Source: Macrostomum hystrix (Eukaryota > Platyhelminthes > Macrostomidae). From it: 64,000 bases of DNA. Made by a program: the position numbers and the translations under genes. Within the stretch, counting starts at the first letter, position 1, and each line of letters opens with the position of its first letter. Below, in pieces: positions 36,803 through 47,883 of this stretch. Location: positions 21,753,501 through 21,817,500 of the forward strand of contig CATNEN010000001.1 in NCBI GenBank assembly GCA_950097015.1. Direction: 5' to 3'. The notes beneath the pieces were generated by a model that searched no databases, was not told where the DNA came from, and saw nothing but the letters and a program-made list of their open reading frames with translations.

Positions 36803-37219
36803 TTACTTGCAGCAGCCGCCACCGCCGCGGGCGCCGGGGTCGTTAGCGCCACCTCCGCCTTGAAGTCGCTGGCCTCCGACGCCGGGACCCGCGCCAACGT
36901 CGCCAAGCTGGGTTAGCCGCTTAGCAACGGATAAAAACAAATCGTTCACATTCATGGCTGTCTTGGCGCTGGCTTCCATGAAGATCAGGCCTTTGTCTTC
37001 GGCGAATTGCTGAGCTTCGGACAAGTCGACAAGTCGCTGCTGCTGCAGGTCGACTTTGTTGCCAGCCAGTGCCACAACTTTAACGGCCGTGGCTTTTTCG
37101 TTTAGTTCGCGAATCCACGACTTGGCTCGCTGGAAACTGTCCGCGCTGGTAATGTCGTAGACTACAATGGCCGCCTGAGCACCGCGATAGTACATTGGAG
37201 CTAGCGAGTTGTAACGCTC
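36803..37219 (-). CDS. RAB5: Rab5 GTPase, exon 2 (C-terminal part)
   Basis: Encodes residues 68-205, from [17 protein letters not shown] (switch II onward) to the stop. It carries the guanine-specificity motif GNKVD (N121), SAK at 151-153, and a C-terminal GGGGCCK with two cysteines for geranylgeranylation. The hypervariable tail is unusually glycine-rich. The acceptor GGGCAG|GAG restores TAGQ-ER exactly in phase 0. Confidence 0.93.
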   Translation of the reverse strand, partial: ERYNSLAPMYYRGAQAAIVVYDITSADSFQRAKSWIRELNEKATAVKVVALAGNKVDLQQQRLVDLSEAQQFAEDKGLIFMEASAKTAMNVNDLFLSVAKRLTQLGDVGAGPGVGGQRLQGGGGANDPGARGGGGCCK

Positions 37220-39474
37220 CTGCCCAGCAGTTTGAGTACAGGTTGAGTGAGTCATTATTTTTGGCTATTCTAGCACAGGTTGGGGTCCATTCTATTAGGA
37301 CAGGTTAGGGTCCATTCTATTAGGGCAGGTTGGGGTCTATTCTATTAGGACAAGTTGGGGTCTATTATACTAGGACAGGTTGACGTCTATTCTATTAGGA
37401 CAGGTTGGGGTCTATACCTCAACCTGTCTATACCTCAACAGGTTGGGGTTGGAAAATTCACCCGATCATTTTTGGTCAAATGCGATAACGTTGGCGTATT
37501 TCGACCATGTATTCGATAACAAAAATCGATTCAATTCCGATTCAGACTCGTTTTTCGATACTACATGTACAATCGCCCAATTATCGTATTTGTTATCGGG
37601 CGAGTTTTAATGACAGAAAAATTGGATTACAGAATCGATTCACTTCTGATTCAAATTCGATTTTTTTCACGCGATTATGACCCAGTTATCGGATTTATTA
37701 TTGGGTGAGATGCACTAGCTTCTGATTCAAACGCGATTTTCACGCGATGATGGCCCAGTTATTGAGTGACATGAACCCATTTTCTTATAATTCCTAATTG
37801 CAGACTCGCCTCGACTTAATTTCCAAATGAAAAAATGCACCTTGATCGCAACTATCTCTATAAACATACAGTTTAAATGTTCAGCGTAACGTGATACAGT
37901 AACAGCGATTATAAGTCACAATATAAATGCTGAGATGCATGTCTTAGTAGCATGGATGCTAATGCACAGAGTACATTAAGTAACCCTAAGCGTAGCTACC
38001 AACTGCAAAAAGTGTGACTAGACCAATTCTCTTGAACTGCAGCCAGCAAACCAAGAAAGTAAAACTTTGTAAAGCATAACACTGTCCTTTTATTGTTTAC
38101 AAATTCGGCCAAATGAATTACGCAGAATACGCAACACACATACTTAGTTCAAATTTTTATTACTATTATTAAGATGCGTTAGTATGTGTAATTCAATTCT
38201 TGATAAAATTCGCCAGCCCAAAAACACCAGTACACTTTTTTAGCGCTTATTTGACCAAATGCCGCATTCTATAATAACCAGCGGATTTTCTTTTCAGACA
38301 GCCTGAGCTGGCCCATGTCTTTAAGAAAATCAATAAGAACAGAATACTATTCTTTAACAACAGAGCCGATTTAATTCAGCCAATGGACTTTTGTCAGTTT
38401 CAGTTTCTAATGAAGTGTCTGTCTTTTTTCAATGTTCAGTATTTTTCGATTTTCCGCAGACGACTTTTGTAGCCACAGACTACTGTGAATTTGGTCTTAA
38501 AGTGCTAAAAAGTGTAGACACTGTGCTGTAACTGCTGTTGCTTCTTAATCAGCCATTAAAATTGAAAATCTGAAAAGGTTCTTAGATTTGTACACACGAT
38601 TTGCTATTCACCGAAAAGCTGTTTTACTTTTAAGCCTCATTAAACAAGTCCTAACAGGCTTGAAGCGACTTTGCCAATCAGTGATGATACAGTGTGAGTT
38701 GATCACTCCTCCACAGGTGCGAGGCTGTATTGCCCCCTCGCTGATTCAGACCCAGTAAAAGTTTATCAGTCCTTAACACCACTCCTTAACGGGTGCTTTA
38801 ATTAACCAAAAAGATCTGGGTAAATTTAATAGATAGAAAACTGAAGACACTCCGAGTGAAGTGATATATACAGGCAAGTATAAAGAGAAAATACAGAAGG
38901 CATAAATGCTTGATTCAGACCAAGTTATCGTGCAAGTGTCCAGTTCAAATGCGATTTGGGAAAACACGTTTAATTAAAAATATTGTGTTTTTTTGTCGGG
39001 TCTGTTTATCGGTTTTTTTGAATCGATTCACTCAAAAGTATCGGGTAAGAATCTGAATATTCACCCGACTCTTGCAAACCCACAAAACACAAGGTATCGG
39101 AATGTTATCGTCTTTGCAAACATGATTCACGCATAATTATCGAGATAAAATCGGAAATTTAGCTCGGTAATTTTCAAATCTGATAACGCAACAAGTTATT
39201 GCGTCTGTTATCGGGTGTCTCACCCCATTCTCCAAGTCAACATGATAATTGCACCCAATTTGCAAGTTATCGTGTGAAGTTATTTGGTGAATTTCCTAGA
39301 GGGATTCTATTAGTTCAGGTTGGGGTCTATTTACGAGTAACTTGGACTGGTTGAGCAAAAGTTAGAGCAAAGTAAAATTCTATAGATTGAGGAAGCCATT
39401 TCTTGTTGACTGTGCAAGCCTCTAAAAACTGTTATGTAAGTGAATTATTGGTAAATTATTTTATTTTTACTTAC
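37220..39474 (-). other. RAB5: Rab5 intron
   Basis: 2255-bp intron. It holds about seven units of a 25-bp repeat containing gacaggttggggtctattct at 37256-37447, and one more copy at 39303-39332 near the other end. At 37450-37780 and 38985-39250 are degenerate repeats around ttatcgggtga and gattcgatttttt. Confidence 0.8.
37256..37447. repeat. 25-bp minisatellite at the 3' end of the Rab5 intron
   Basis: Units of gacaggttggggtctattct plus attag. It starts about 35 bp from the 3' splice site. Confidence 0.85.
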
Positions 39475-39675
39475 CTGTCCAGCAGTATCCCAGATCTCAA
39501 ACTTGACTGTGACATCATCCACAACCACAGTTTGAGTTAAAAAGGCTGCACCAATTGTTGATTCCTGATATTCATGAAATTGGCCCTTGACAAATCTTAG
39601 AACCAAAGAGGACTTGCCAACAGCAGATTCACCTAGGAGGACCAGCTTGAACTGGCACTGCCGACCAGACTGCAT
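39475..39675 (-). CDS. RAB5: Rab5 GTPase, exon 1 (N-terminal part)
   Basis: Rab5 is the small GTPase of early endosomes that controls endocytic vesicle tethering and fusion. This exon gives residues 1-67: a short N terminus (MQSGRQC), then [16 protein letters not shown] with the P-loop at 15-22, the effector region [13 protein letters not shown] typical of Rab5, and DTAGQ at 63-67. The donor is CAG|GTAAGT in phase 0. With exon 2 the protein is 205 residues, slightly shorter than usual (about 215) because the N terminus is short. An acceptor-like ttttccag lies 27 nt upstream of the ATG without an in-frame stop between, so a 5' leader exon or a trans-spliced leader is possible. Confidence 0.94.
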
Positions 39676-40574
39676 AGTTAAGAACTTAATAATATAAAAC
39701 TGGAAAATATATATGCTAGCAAATCTGACTTGTGAAATGGATCTGTAGATTTGGCTTTAGCTTTTGTGAGCTTCTTGCTGAAAATTAAGGAAATTTAAGT
39801 GCAAGTAGATTTTTATTTAAAAAGTGCACAATATATATTTTTTCTTTTGCTACCTTACTTGTGTTACAAAGAGCAAATATAAAAGATATTTCTGTTTGCA
39901 AAAATGAAACTCTTAGTTACATTTTAAATTGAATATACTGAGGTAGATACAAATTGATATATCCCATTCAATATGTATCTATAGACAAGTATGTAAATAT
40001 GTATGATCAAAAACAATCACTCATTGATTTTAGAATTAAAAATTAAGAATTAAATGTAAATAAACAAACAAAATTACATTAAATTGGTAAAATTCTGTAG
40101 TTTGCTAAATTATGACAGGGTCCATTTATGCTGGTGAGACAAATATAGAGTTTGCAATAACACTTTTACACATATATTTTGTCTACAACATGTTACAGAG
40201 CATTATCTACAACATACTATACATTTGTGTTGTATTTTATGTATGTTATTATTGTATTGAGGCTTTTTTTGCCAAGTGCTCCCACCTCAAGTGGCAATTT
40301 GTTGATTCTTAAACACTAAAATAGTAAATTAGTACTTCAACAAACGTAAAGGATATTAATAAAAAAATATTTAAATTTCAGCATTCTGCATGACATAAGA
40401 GTAAAAGACACAAGCTACAAGTCTGTATAAAGACCAAAAGAAACCACTAAAGTATTGGGGGGGCAAGATAATTTAATAACAAACAATTGGTAACAGACAC
40501 TTAGTAACAAGAACATACATGTGCAACCTCCCAAATCTTAGGTAGAGTAGCTCGCTTGACAACAATTAAATAGA
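39676..40574. other. AT-rich stretch upstream of Rab5
   Basis: Presumed 5' flank or leader intron of Rab5. No other exon seen. Confidence 0.4.
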
Positions 40575-41277
40575 GAAAACTCAGAATCAACATTTAAATT
40601 TTCTTAGAATTTTGCCAATGCATTTCGACCACAATTATTTAGAAGTCACAAGTTGATTCCCAGCTCCGGGTTTTGTTCCGCATGGAAAAGATTGCTCAGT
40701 TTGTCTGCAGGATGAAGTCCCATGTTCCTAGACCACTTGTCTAGGTGTCGTGTATAAATTTCATTGTTCTGTGGATCAGAACATCTCCTACATAGGTAAA
40801 ACTAAGCGACACTTGTACACAAGGGTTAAGGAGCATTGGATTAGAAATTCTGCCATCAATGAGCACTTTCTCTTGTGTAACTCCTGTTGCAATAAGAACT
40901 TTTGTGATATGTTTAAAGTGATTGATTCCTGTAGCCAAGAAAACAAATTGAAAATTCTCAAGGCTATGTACATTAAGGCTCAGAAACCATATTTGAACAG
41001 TCAGTTAGCTATGGGGGGTGCAAGCTGCCAACTCAATGTGTTTTAGCTATGGTAGAAGCGTTGTTGAACTTTATTTGGTTGTTGTTTTTTTCTCTTGTTA
41101 ACTGGACTGGACCGAAATTGATTCGCACTTTGCAATGTACAGTTTTCATTTCTTAAAAATATATATAACTTGGTTCTGTGTGTTTAATTGATGTGTCTGC
41201 CCTGAAGATGACCGATTGTGGTCAAAATGCATTGGCAAAATTCTAAGAAAATTTAAATGTTGATTCTGAGTTTTCTC
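40575..41277 (+). mobile_element. Penelope-like element fragment with inverted terminal repeats
   Basis: A 63-bp sequence at 40575-40637 recurs inverted at 41215-41277 (about 95 per cent identity; the outer end reads gagaaaactcagaatcaaca). Between them lies the C-terminal GIY-YIG domain of a Penelope-like retroelement. The reverse transcriptase is missing, so the copy is 5'-truncated. Inverted placement of terminal repeats is known for Penelope elements. Confidence 0.75.
40732..41046 (+). CDS. GIY-YIG endonuclease domain of a Penelope-like element (partial)
   Basis: The frame opens after a TAG at 40729 and reads GVVYKFHCSVDQNISYIGKT, then KRHLYTRVKEHW, NEHFLLC and SQENKLKILKAMYIKAQ. These are the GIY-YIG core, the catalytic arginine region, the EH motif and the conserved glutamate. 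The domain makes the first-strand nick in Penelope-like elements. No complete start region or RT is present, so this is a fragment. Sequence and context differ from the host genes around it. Confidence 0.75.
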   Translation, partial: TTCLGVVYKFHCSVDQNISYIGKTKRHLYTRVKEHWIRNSAINEHFLLCNSCCNKNFCDMFKVIDSCSQENKLKILKAMYIKAQKPYLNSQLAMGGASCQLNVF

Positions 41278-41957
41278 CCAAATCTTAGCCAGCCGTGCGA
41301 CTTAGTTTTTGCTCTATTTACGACTTGATTTGCTCTCATTTGCTCCTTTCCTCTCCCCTTTTTCCTCTTTTTCACGCCTTCCTTATTTCTCCCTTGGTCC
41401 CCCCTTTGTGCTTGGTGGATTGGTTTTTACGACTTAACTTGCTTGGCCCTTGTTTCACCTGGCCAGGTGTTGCGCATGTATGAACAAGAAACCTGGAAAC
41501 TTTTAGTAACACTCAGTACATTTTGTAAGATACTGAGACATTTTGGAAACACACATAGTTCAACCTATCTGATACATTCAGCATTGCCATATTAAATTTG
41601 AAATATGCCTTTACATACCCAAACTATGGTTGTCTCATACATTACATATTAAAGGTCTAATTCAAAGATCAATGTGCTTGTAATCTTAGGTACTCCTAAA
41701 GATAAATCATATTTTGATTTTAATTCTTGAAATTTTGATTAAAAATTAGATTTGAACTTTGAAACAGTTTTATCAAACTAGATTTAGAAAAACTTTGGTG
41801 CAAGTTAACAAAACAAGTTAGTTTCTCTCTAGCACAATACAGAAGTAAGAATCAAAACCACAAACTAGAGCTGAAAAAATAGCACATGGCTGGTGACAAA
41901 AATCAATATATATTAATAATAATAATTCATAATTAATAACAATACTTGCCCCAATTG
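41278..41957. other. non-coding stretch, no gene seen
   Basis: A pyrimidine-rich patch at 41340-41400, otherwise AT-rich. No exon found. Confidence 0.4.
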
Positions 41958-42232
41958 GGTCACATGTGCAGCCGACAGCACAGCCACAGCTAATGCGCTG
42001 CGCATCTGAAGGCTGTGTACAGCTGTTCAGTCCATGGACTGGGGGGACGCCACACCTACCTTCAATTATCCCAGCTGATGCTGGTACCCATTAAATAGCT
42101 GGGTGAACTGAAGCAATGCAGAGTTAAGTGTCTTGCTAAAGGACACAAATTGTTCAGGGGAGTCGGAAATTGAACCCCGACATTCAAGTTGTGAGTCCGA
42201 TGCCCTAACCACTAAGCTACAACCTCTCCTAG
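41958..42232 (-). repeat. tRNA-derived SINE, family B
   Basis: On the minus strand the head has an A-box-like tagcttagtggttaggg and a B-box-like ggggttcaatttcc. The body contains gttaagtgtcttgctaaagg, similar to a core found in many invertebrate and fish SINEs (from memory). The 3' part includes cagtccatggactgaacagc, which recurs as fragments at 9.4, 14.6, 51.2, 55.9 and 62.5 kb. Confidence 0.7.
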
Positions 42233-42651
42233 GCTATCCTATTTTAATACACTTGCTAATATATTAATACTTGCTAATACAAAAACCAAACTGGACAATC
42301 ATAAAAACTAGGCCCAAATTTAACTTATTTAGTATTAGTACTAGGCCTAATTATACAGACTTTTGCCCTCCTTTTTAAGGTACAAAACCAATAGCCAAGG
42401 AGCAAGAGTAACCACAGGATATGTTGAATTGAAAATGTAACAAAATGTGTTTACTGTCCACTGTGATAATGTCAGAATAGTATATCATATATGAAGCCTT
42501 GTTCCTATATAGATGAGATAGGAGTTTTACATAGCAACTAGCATACTCAATTCTCACTTGACCAACATTGGTTTACTCATTGCGAATTTGTTGATATCCA
42601 ATATCCAATCAAACATGCATGTAATTTGGCCACATACTAGATTAGTATGTT

Positions 42652-43363
42652 GTTCAGCCTGGAAACAGTCCATTTCGGCGACAAGTCATTTCGGCGACAA
42701 CCATTTCGGCGACAAGTCATTTCGGCGACAACCATTTCGGCGACAATACTTTTGAAGCCGTGGAACAAATTTATTTTATTTATTTATTTTTTACTTTTAT
42801 TTAAATCAAATAAAAGAAGCCACAAATCGGCAGAAGCGCGGAACTGAGGGTAGGAGAGGAATTTAGAATGTGAGCAGTGGACCAATCAGAAGGGAGGAAA
42901 GAACGAAAGGATAGAGAATGAGAGATCAGCCGCAGAGATAACGAGAGAGAAAGAACTAGACTGAACTGGACGATGTAAACAAGAAAAGTGCAGAGAACGA
43001 AAGAGTGAATAGAGGACAGAAGGCAGAGACGAAAGTCGCGACAGCACTTCTACCTGTGTAGAATAATGAAGTCAATAACAAACATGTTAGTTATAAAATA
43101 TTGGTGACGGCAAACGATGCTACTTATAAGTTAGACAGGTGAGGTTGACGCACATAGAGTGCGGACCAAACTGATCCAAACTCGCTATTTATATTACATG
43201 TTAAAACAAATACTATAACAGGAATACATTAACAAGTAGAAGAATCAAATACACAACATACTCAATAAGCAAACACTAGGCCTATCAGATCCATTATTAC
43301 TGCGGTTTCGATGTTTGTCGCCGAAATGACTTGTCGCCGAAATGGACCGGATTCGTTCAGCCT
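42652..43363. mobile_element. non-autonomous DNA transposon, Mutator-like (694 bp plus 9-bp target duplications)
   Basis: Direct repeats gttcagcct at 42652-42660 and 43355-43363 enclose an element with inverted ends: gtccatttcggcgacaagtc near the left end matches, inverted, gacttgtcgccgaaatggac at the right end. The left end has five catttcggcgac sub-terminal repeats, the right end two inverted ones. No transposase frame is present. A 9-bp duplication fits the Mutator superfamily (8-11 bp). Confidence 0.75.
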
Positions 43364-44233
43364 CACTGCCTCAGTCTAAATCAGACAGAAATCCCATAAT
43401 TTTGGCATTGATGAAATACAAGAGATTTTAAATCTGACTACTGCTTTAGTTTTAGAAAGAAATGGATTTAAATTTCGAAACAGAAAAGCAAAATTCCGAT
43501 TTTGATTCGAAATTTCAGTTTCGATCCATCTTTCAGTGCGCCCCAAAGCATATGCCTCCTTAAAAACAAGTATTTACTATTGCCTTCCTTGCCTAAGCTA
43601 GACCACGACTTGGTAAGACTATGCCAAGGAATATAAAGTGCAATATCTTAACTTTTGGCAAAAATGTAAATAATTCGACTGCGATTTTACGATTTACAGC
43701 TCGTTTGCAATTCTTTTACAGTTCTAATTCTCTGCGCGGTTCGAATATATATTATGATATATTATACAATACACCCAATTTTTACTATAGGAGTATATAT
43801 TTTAGATAGTATATTATCCTAGCGTAAATAGTCTAAATACATACCACTGTAAGGCAAGTGTTGAATCCAATTTTAAGAGAACTGAATTTTAAAAAGAACC
43901 AAACCATTTAATATAATTCGAATAAGTGTAATTTTAATTTTAAGAAAGCAAATATTACTGACTTTAACAAATATAACAAGGCAAATTAATAAATAAGCAT
44001 TAAAAAAGAGCAAACTAGCTTGTTTTTTCTAAAAAATATAAGCAAAAACTTTTTTCCTTGGTAATATAATGTTAGTGATTTATATTTTAAGACTCCCGAT
44101 TTCTGAGATTTTGGGTAACACTATTTATTTCTTTTGAATACACTTTTAATCTGGACAAGTTTTGCCTTTATCAACTTTAAAATAATCTCAATAAGTTGTA
44201 TTGTAAGTTACGAACTGTAGCTTGTAATAGGAT
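43364..44233. other. AT-rich stretch upstream of UQCRC2
   Basis: No exon or element recognised. It should contain the UQCRC2 promoter; no motif stands out. Confidence 0.4.
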
Positions 44234-44302
44234 ATGAATCGACTGTTTGCACTACGCGCTTATGTTCGTGGCTTGGATGATGTCGCTGGACCACTGCTTT
44301 TT
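44234..44302 (+). CDS. UQCRC2: UQCRC2 exon 1 (mitochondrial targeting peptide)
   Basis: Exactly 23 codons starting MNRLFALRAYVRG and ending at TTT|GTAAGT, phase 0. The arginine-rich amphipathic start without acidic residues in the first 13 positions is typical of a matrix targeting peptide. It joins exon 2 in frame (LLF-CRRLAQ). The join is inferred because no other start fits upstream of exon 2. Confidence 0.6.
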
Positions 44303-46202
44303 GTAAGTACTTAGATAATTAGCTTCAGTTTACTACTACCTAAAGATTAAAAGTAGCTAAGATCTAAGAGAATCTAAATATCTGGCGGAATCTGATTTCG
44401 TTTGTTCTGCATGAGAAAACACTTTATATGCATTTTTTCACAAACCTGCATATTAAATTTGCTAGCTAAATTCTTAGTTAATGTAGAGCTCTAGGCTATT
44501 AATTAAGCAACAGCCTGCAAAATTTTCTGGCTAATGGATAGGTATGTTGTAAAGTGTAAACTCACATCAAGATACCATATTGTATAATATTAGTTTGATA
44601 AGATTTCTAAATCCTTGAATTTATATTTTCTACTAAAACTATTTAATACTATATTTTTTGTAATCAATAACATTGTTATTACCTCTTTTGCTTTTTAAAT
44701 GATTAATGTTAGGGCCTATTTTTAAACATAAGGGCACTAAAGTTGATCTTCCTAAATGGACTGTTTAAACTTAAATCCTATATCTTTGAGTAAAATATAT
44801 CTTACAAGTTTTCTGAATTAATTCTTAGACAATTCTCAGCATGTTTTATAACTTGTAGGCCTAAAGAAGAAGAACCATAGATTTCTACATTTAATGGCCC
44901 CATAGTTGCCTTATCTGCTCTATTTTAGTGCTAGGCCTATTGCATTATTTTGATTCAACTGAACTACTGCGTTATTATTGAAACACATTTAGATTTAATT
45001 CTGCACTAAATAAGGTAATAAGTCAACATTGTTTGCCATCCTATAAGTCTAAGCCAAAACTTTATACTTTCCATAATTTTGTTGTTTAATTTTATAATCT
45101 TGCTAACTTAAGTTGTTATCAAAGTAACAACTGATTAACTAAGCTGGTTAAGCTAAATCTTAAAATAATTGTGATAGTATAATGTAAATGTCAAAGTATT
45201 GCTAATTATACTTAAGCTTAAAAATGTATTGTTTTTTCTTTATTAGTATTTGGCCAACTGAGTGCTAAGTCTAGAGTAATGAGGCAAACCCTTAACTTAA
45301 GGCACAATCATTTAGACAACAAGTTCTGGGACAATAAGAGGTTGTAGTGTCTAAAAATCATAAAGTCATTCACAATAGTTTTAGCGTGCATAGGAAGGAG
45401 TCTTGCTAGCTTTGGTTCTATTGTTATCATTTTCTCAAGCCCAACAGCAGTTTTTATTCTAAATACAAAAAAACTAATTTCAGTAAACAAGTGCAGTGAT
45501 GAAGGCTTGATTTTTAGGTTGCTGAGAGGTCAAAAGTATAAGTAAGCAATTAGAAAGTTAATTACAGCATCAAACATACATCTAACTGTCTTGATAGTGT
45601 TGCTATTACTTCCCCTTTCACTGTGTGCTTGTATGTGCCCTTGTATTGTTCCTTGTACATCTTTTCGCCTTCTATCTGTTCAACTTATTATCTAACCTTC
45701 ACTTATCTTCACTATCTTTCCTTTCCCCTGCCTCTGATTGGCTAGCTATCTAACCTTCACTTATCTTCACTGTCTTTCCTTTCCCCTGCCTCTGATTGGC
45801 TAGCTACTTGTCTCTCCTAGCACCCCCCTTTTTAGCTCTTACCCTCTAGCCTGCCATTTTCGATTCGTTCAGTGCTGTAAATAGTGGCTCTTAAGACTCA
45901 TTTAAATTAAAAAAGTTGCTACAAGTTTGAATGCAAAGCTGTCAATCATGCACCAAACCTGGCGATGCAAATAGGTGGTTTAGCTGCTGTTGTAAAATTT
46001 TTACGTAAAGAAAGCCATTGCTTTCTGGCCCGAACTCTTCACCTAAGGATCAGCTGAGCATGCTCAAATAATCAACAACTACCTGTTCACCCCCACCTCA
46101 ATGTGCAAGGGTATTGTCCAGCTACTGAGCTGTGCTAACATTTTACATTACTTTTGTTAATTTGATGCAATAAAATGAATAAAAAATGTCACTTTCGCGC
46201 AG
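44303..46202 (+). other. UQCRC2: UQCRC2 intron 1
   Basis: 1.9 kb, AT-rich. It contains a tandem duplication of 58 bp at 45689-45806 (unit containing tatctaaccttcacttatct). No other exon seen. Confidence 0.6.
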
Positions 46203-46601
46203 TGCCGCCGCTTAGCCCAGACGGACTCGGCGGTGACGCTGAAGTCGCCAGAGCATCAAAAGTTCAGCCGCATGGCCGAGGTTGATCCCGAGGCGGAGTT
46301 CTCGCCGGATCATTCGCCATCGGCCAAGGCTGTGGCCAGAGCCAATCGGGTGCATCTGAGCCTAGACCACAAGCCCGGCGTGCCGCTAGGCGAAGTGGAA
46401 GTCGAGCGCCTCGTCAACGGCATGATTGTGGCCTCCATTCCCACCGAGTTTCCGGCCTATCACGTGCAGCTAGCTGTGAAAGCTGGACCCCGCTATGAGG
46501 AGCCCTGGAGCATCGGCGCCAGTCACGTGACCAGGCGAATGCTCGGCTTAGCCTCCAAGCCTTTTCGATTCGCCGTCAATCAGAACCGAACCCTCCAGCA
46601 G
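46203..46601 (+). CDS. UQCRC2: UQCRC2 exon 2
   Basis: Cytochrome b-c1 complex subunit 2 (core protein 2), a structural subunit of respiratory complex III on the matrix side of the inner membrane. It is a peptidase M16 relative that has lost its zinc site. This exon gives residues 24-156: an extended linker, then EVERLVNGMIVASIPTEFPA and GPRYEEPWSIGASHVTRRML. The place of the M16 HxxEH motif is occupied by SHVTRR, in line with the inactive core 2 family. Flanked by gcgcag| and CAG|GTTTGT, phase 0 at both ends. Confidence 0.88.
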
Positions 46602-47199
46602 GTTTGTCTCATTTCAGCTTTCTTTAAAAACTCGCGAAACTATCAGGCCCTGATTCCTCGTGTGCTGTCAATAGAATCATCAGGTTAGACTTACAATCCC
46701 TTCAGATCCTCAGGTAAGACAGTCACTCCCTTCAGATCCTTAGGTAAGACAGTCAATCCCTTCAGATACTCAGGTAAGACAGTCAGTCCCTTCAGATCCT
46801 CAGGTAAGACAGTCACTCTCTTCAGATCCTTAGGTAAGACAGTCAATCCCTTCAGATCCTCAGGTAAGACAGTCAATCCCTTCAGATCCTTAGGTAAGAC
46901 AGTCAATCCCTTCAGATCCTCAGGTAAGACAGTCACTCCCTTCAGATACTCAGGTAAGACAGTCACTCCCTTCAGATACTCAGGTAAGACAGTCACTCCC
47001 TTCAGATACTCAGGTAAGACAGTCAGTCCCTTCAGATACTCAGGTAAGACAGTCACTCCCTTCAGATACTCAGGTAACACAGTCACTCCCTTCAGATACT
47101 CAGGTAACAGTCACTCCCTTCAGATCCTCAGGTTCTTGCACTGTCCATCACAGATCCCTAGTAACCTAAAATTATTCTCCCTGATTCTCCCATTCCCAG
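46602..47199 (+). other. UQCRC2: UQCRC2 intron 2, mostly a minisatellite
   Basis: 598 bp; about three quarters is the 30-bp array described separately. The acceptor is cccattcccag|GTTGGC. Confidence 0.85.
46682..47132. repeat. 30-bp minisatellite carrying a 5' splice-site consensus in most units
   Basis: Fifteen or so copies of a unit with agatcctcaggtaagacagt followed by cactcccttc. Most copies contain CAGGTAAGA, a near-perfect donor sequence; the last two read caggtaaca. The minus strand is open through the array because 30 is a multiple of 3. Confidence 0.95.
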
Positions 47200-47694
47200 G
47201 TTGGCGCTAACGTGGAGTTTCGTGGCCTTCGCGAGGTCAACGCCTACACCCTGTCGCACTACAAATTTCGAGACGACGCAGTTGACATCGCCGCTACGGC
47301 GTTCGCCTTCGCCAGCACGCAGCCGGCCTTCTATCCGTGGGAGATCAAGCGCAACGCTGAGCTTGTCAGGTCTGATCTCGCCAACATTCGCGGCAGCACG
47401 GCCTACTTGACCGAACGCTTCCACACTGCGGCCTACAAAACTGGCCTGGCGAATTCTTTGTTCTGCCCGGAGCACCGCATCGGCGAAGTCAACGCTGACG
47501 TCCTGGAAGAGTACTTTGCCCAGTTCTACACACCGGACCGGTTCGCTCTAGTTGGAGTTGGCCTGCCACTGGCCACCATGAAGGATCTGGCTCACAAGCT
47601 GTGCTTCCTGGAGCCCAGGCAGCTGCCGCAGGCCCCGGCGTCGCAGTGGCGCGGCGGCGAGTGCCGATACGACAACGGCAACCCGACTGTGCAG
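47200..47694 (+). CDS. UQCRC2: UQCRC2 exon 3
   Basis: Residues 157-321, phase 0 at both ends (cccag|GTT and CAG|GTGGGA). It reads VGANVEFRGLREVNAYTLSH, TERFHTAAYKTGLANSLFCP, HRIGEVNADVLEEYFAQFYT and DRFALVGVGL. This corresponds to the middle of vertebrate UQCRC2 (LHAAAYRNALANPLYCP region). Confidence 0.93.
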
Positions 47695-47702
47695 GTGGGA
47701 AG

Positions 47703-47850
47703 GCCCTTCACACACCTGTCCCCAGGTGTCCCTTCACACACCTGTCCCCAGGTGTCCCTTCACACACCTGTTCCATGGTGACCCTTCACACGCCTGTCCC
47801 CAGGTGACTCTTCACACACCTGTCCCCAGGTGACCTATTACACACACCTC
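47703..47850. repeat. minisatellite filling UQCRC2 intron 3
   Basis: About five units of cacacctgtccccaggtgtc with flanking ccttca. The core cacctgtccccaggtg is an inverted repeat. The array starts about 8 bp after the 5' splice site and takes up most of the 189-bp intron (47695-47883). Confidence 0.9.
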
Positions 47851-47883
47851 AGACAACCTCCTGCTGTCATCTCCATCCTCCAG

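Noticed and set aside
42160-42232. Genuine tRNA gene on the minus strand
   Set aside because: The acceptor stem does not close and the same head recurs with the same body at 62.5 kb, which indicates a SINE.
46691-47086. 131-codon minus-strand frame with a 10-residue repeat
   Set aside because: It is the complement of the 30-bp array in UQCRC2 intron 2; no independent support.
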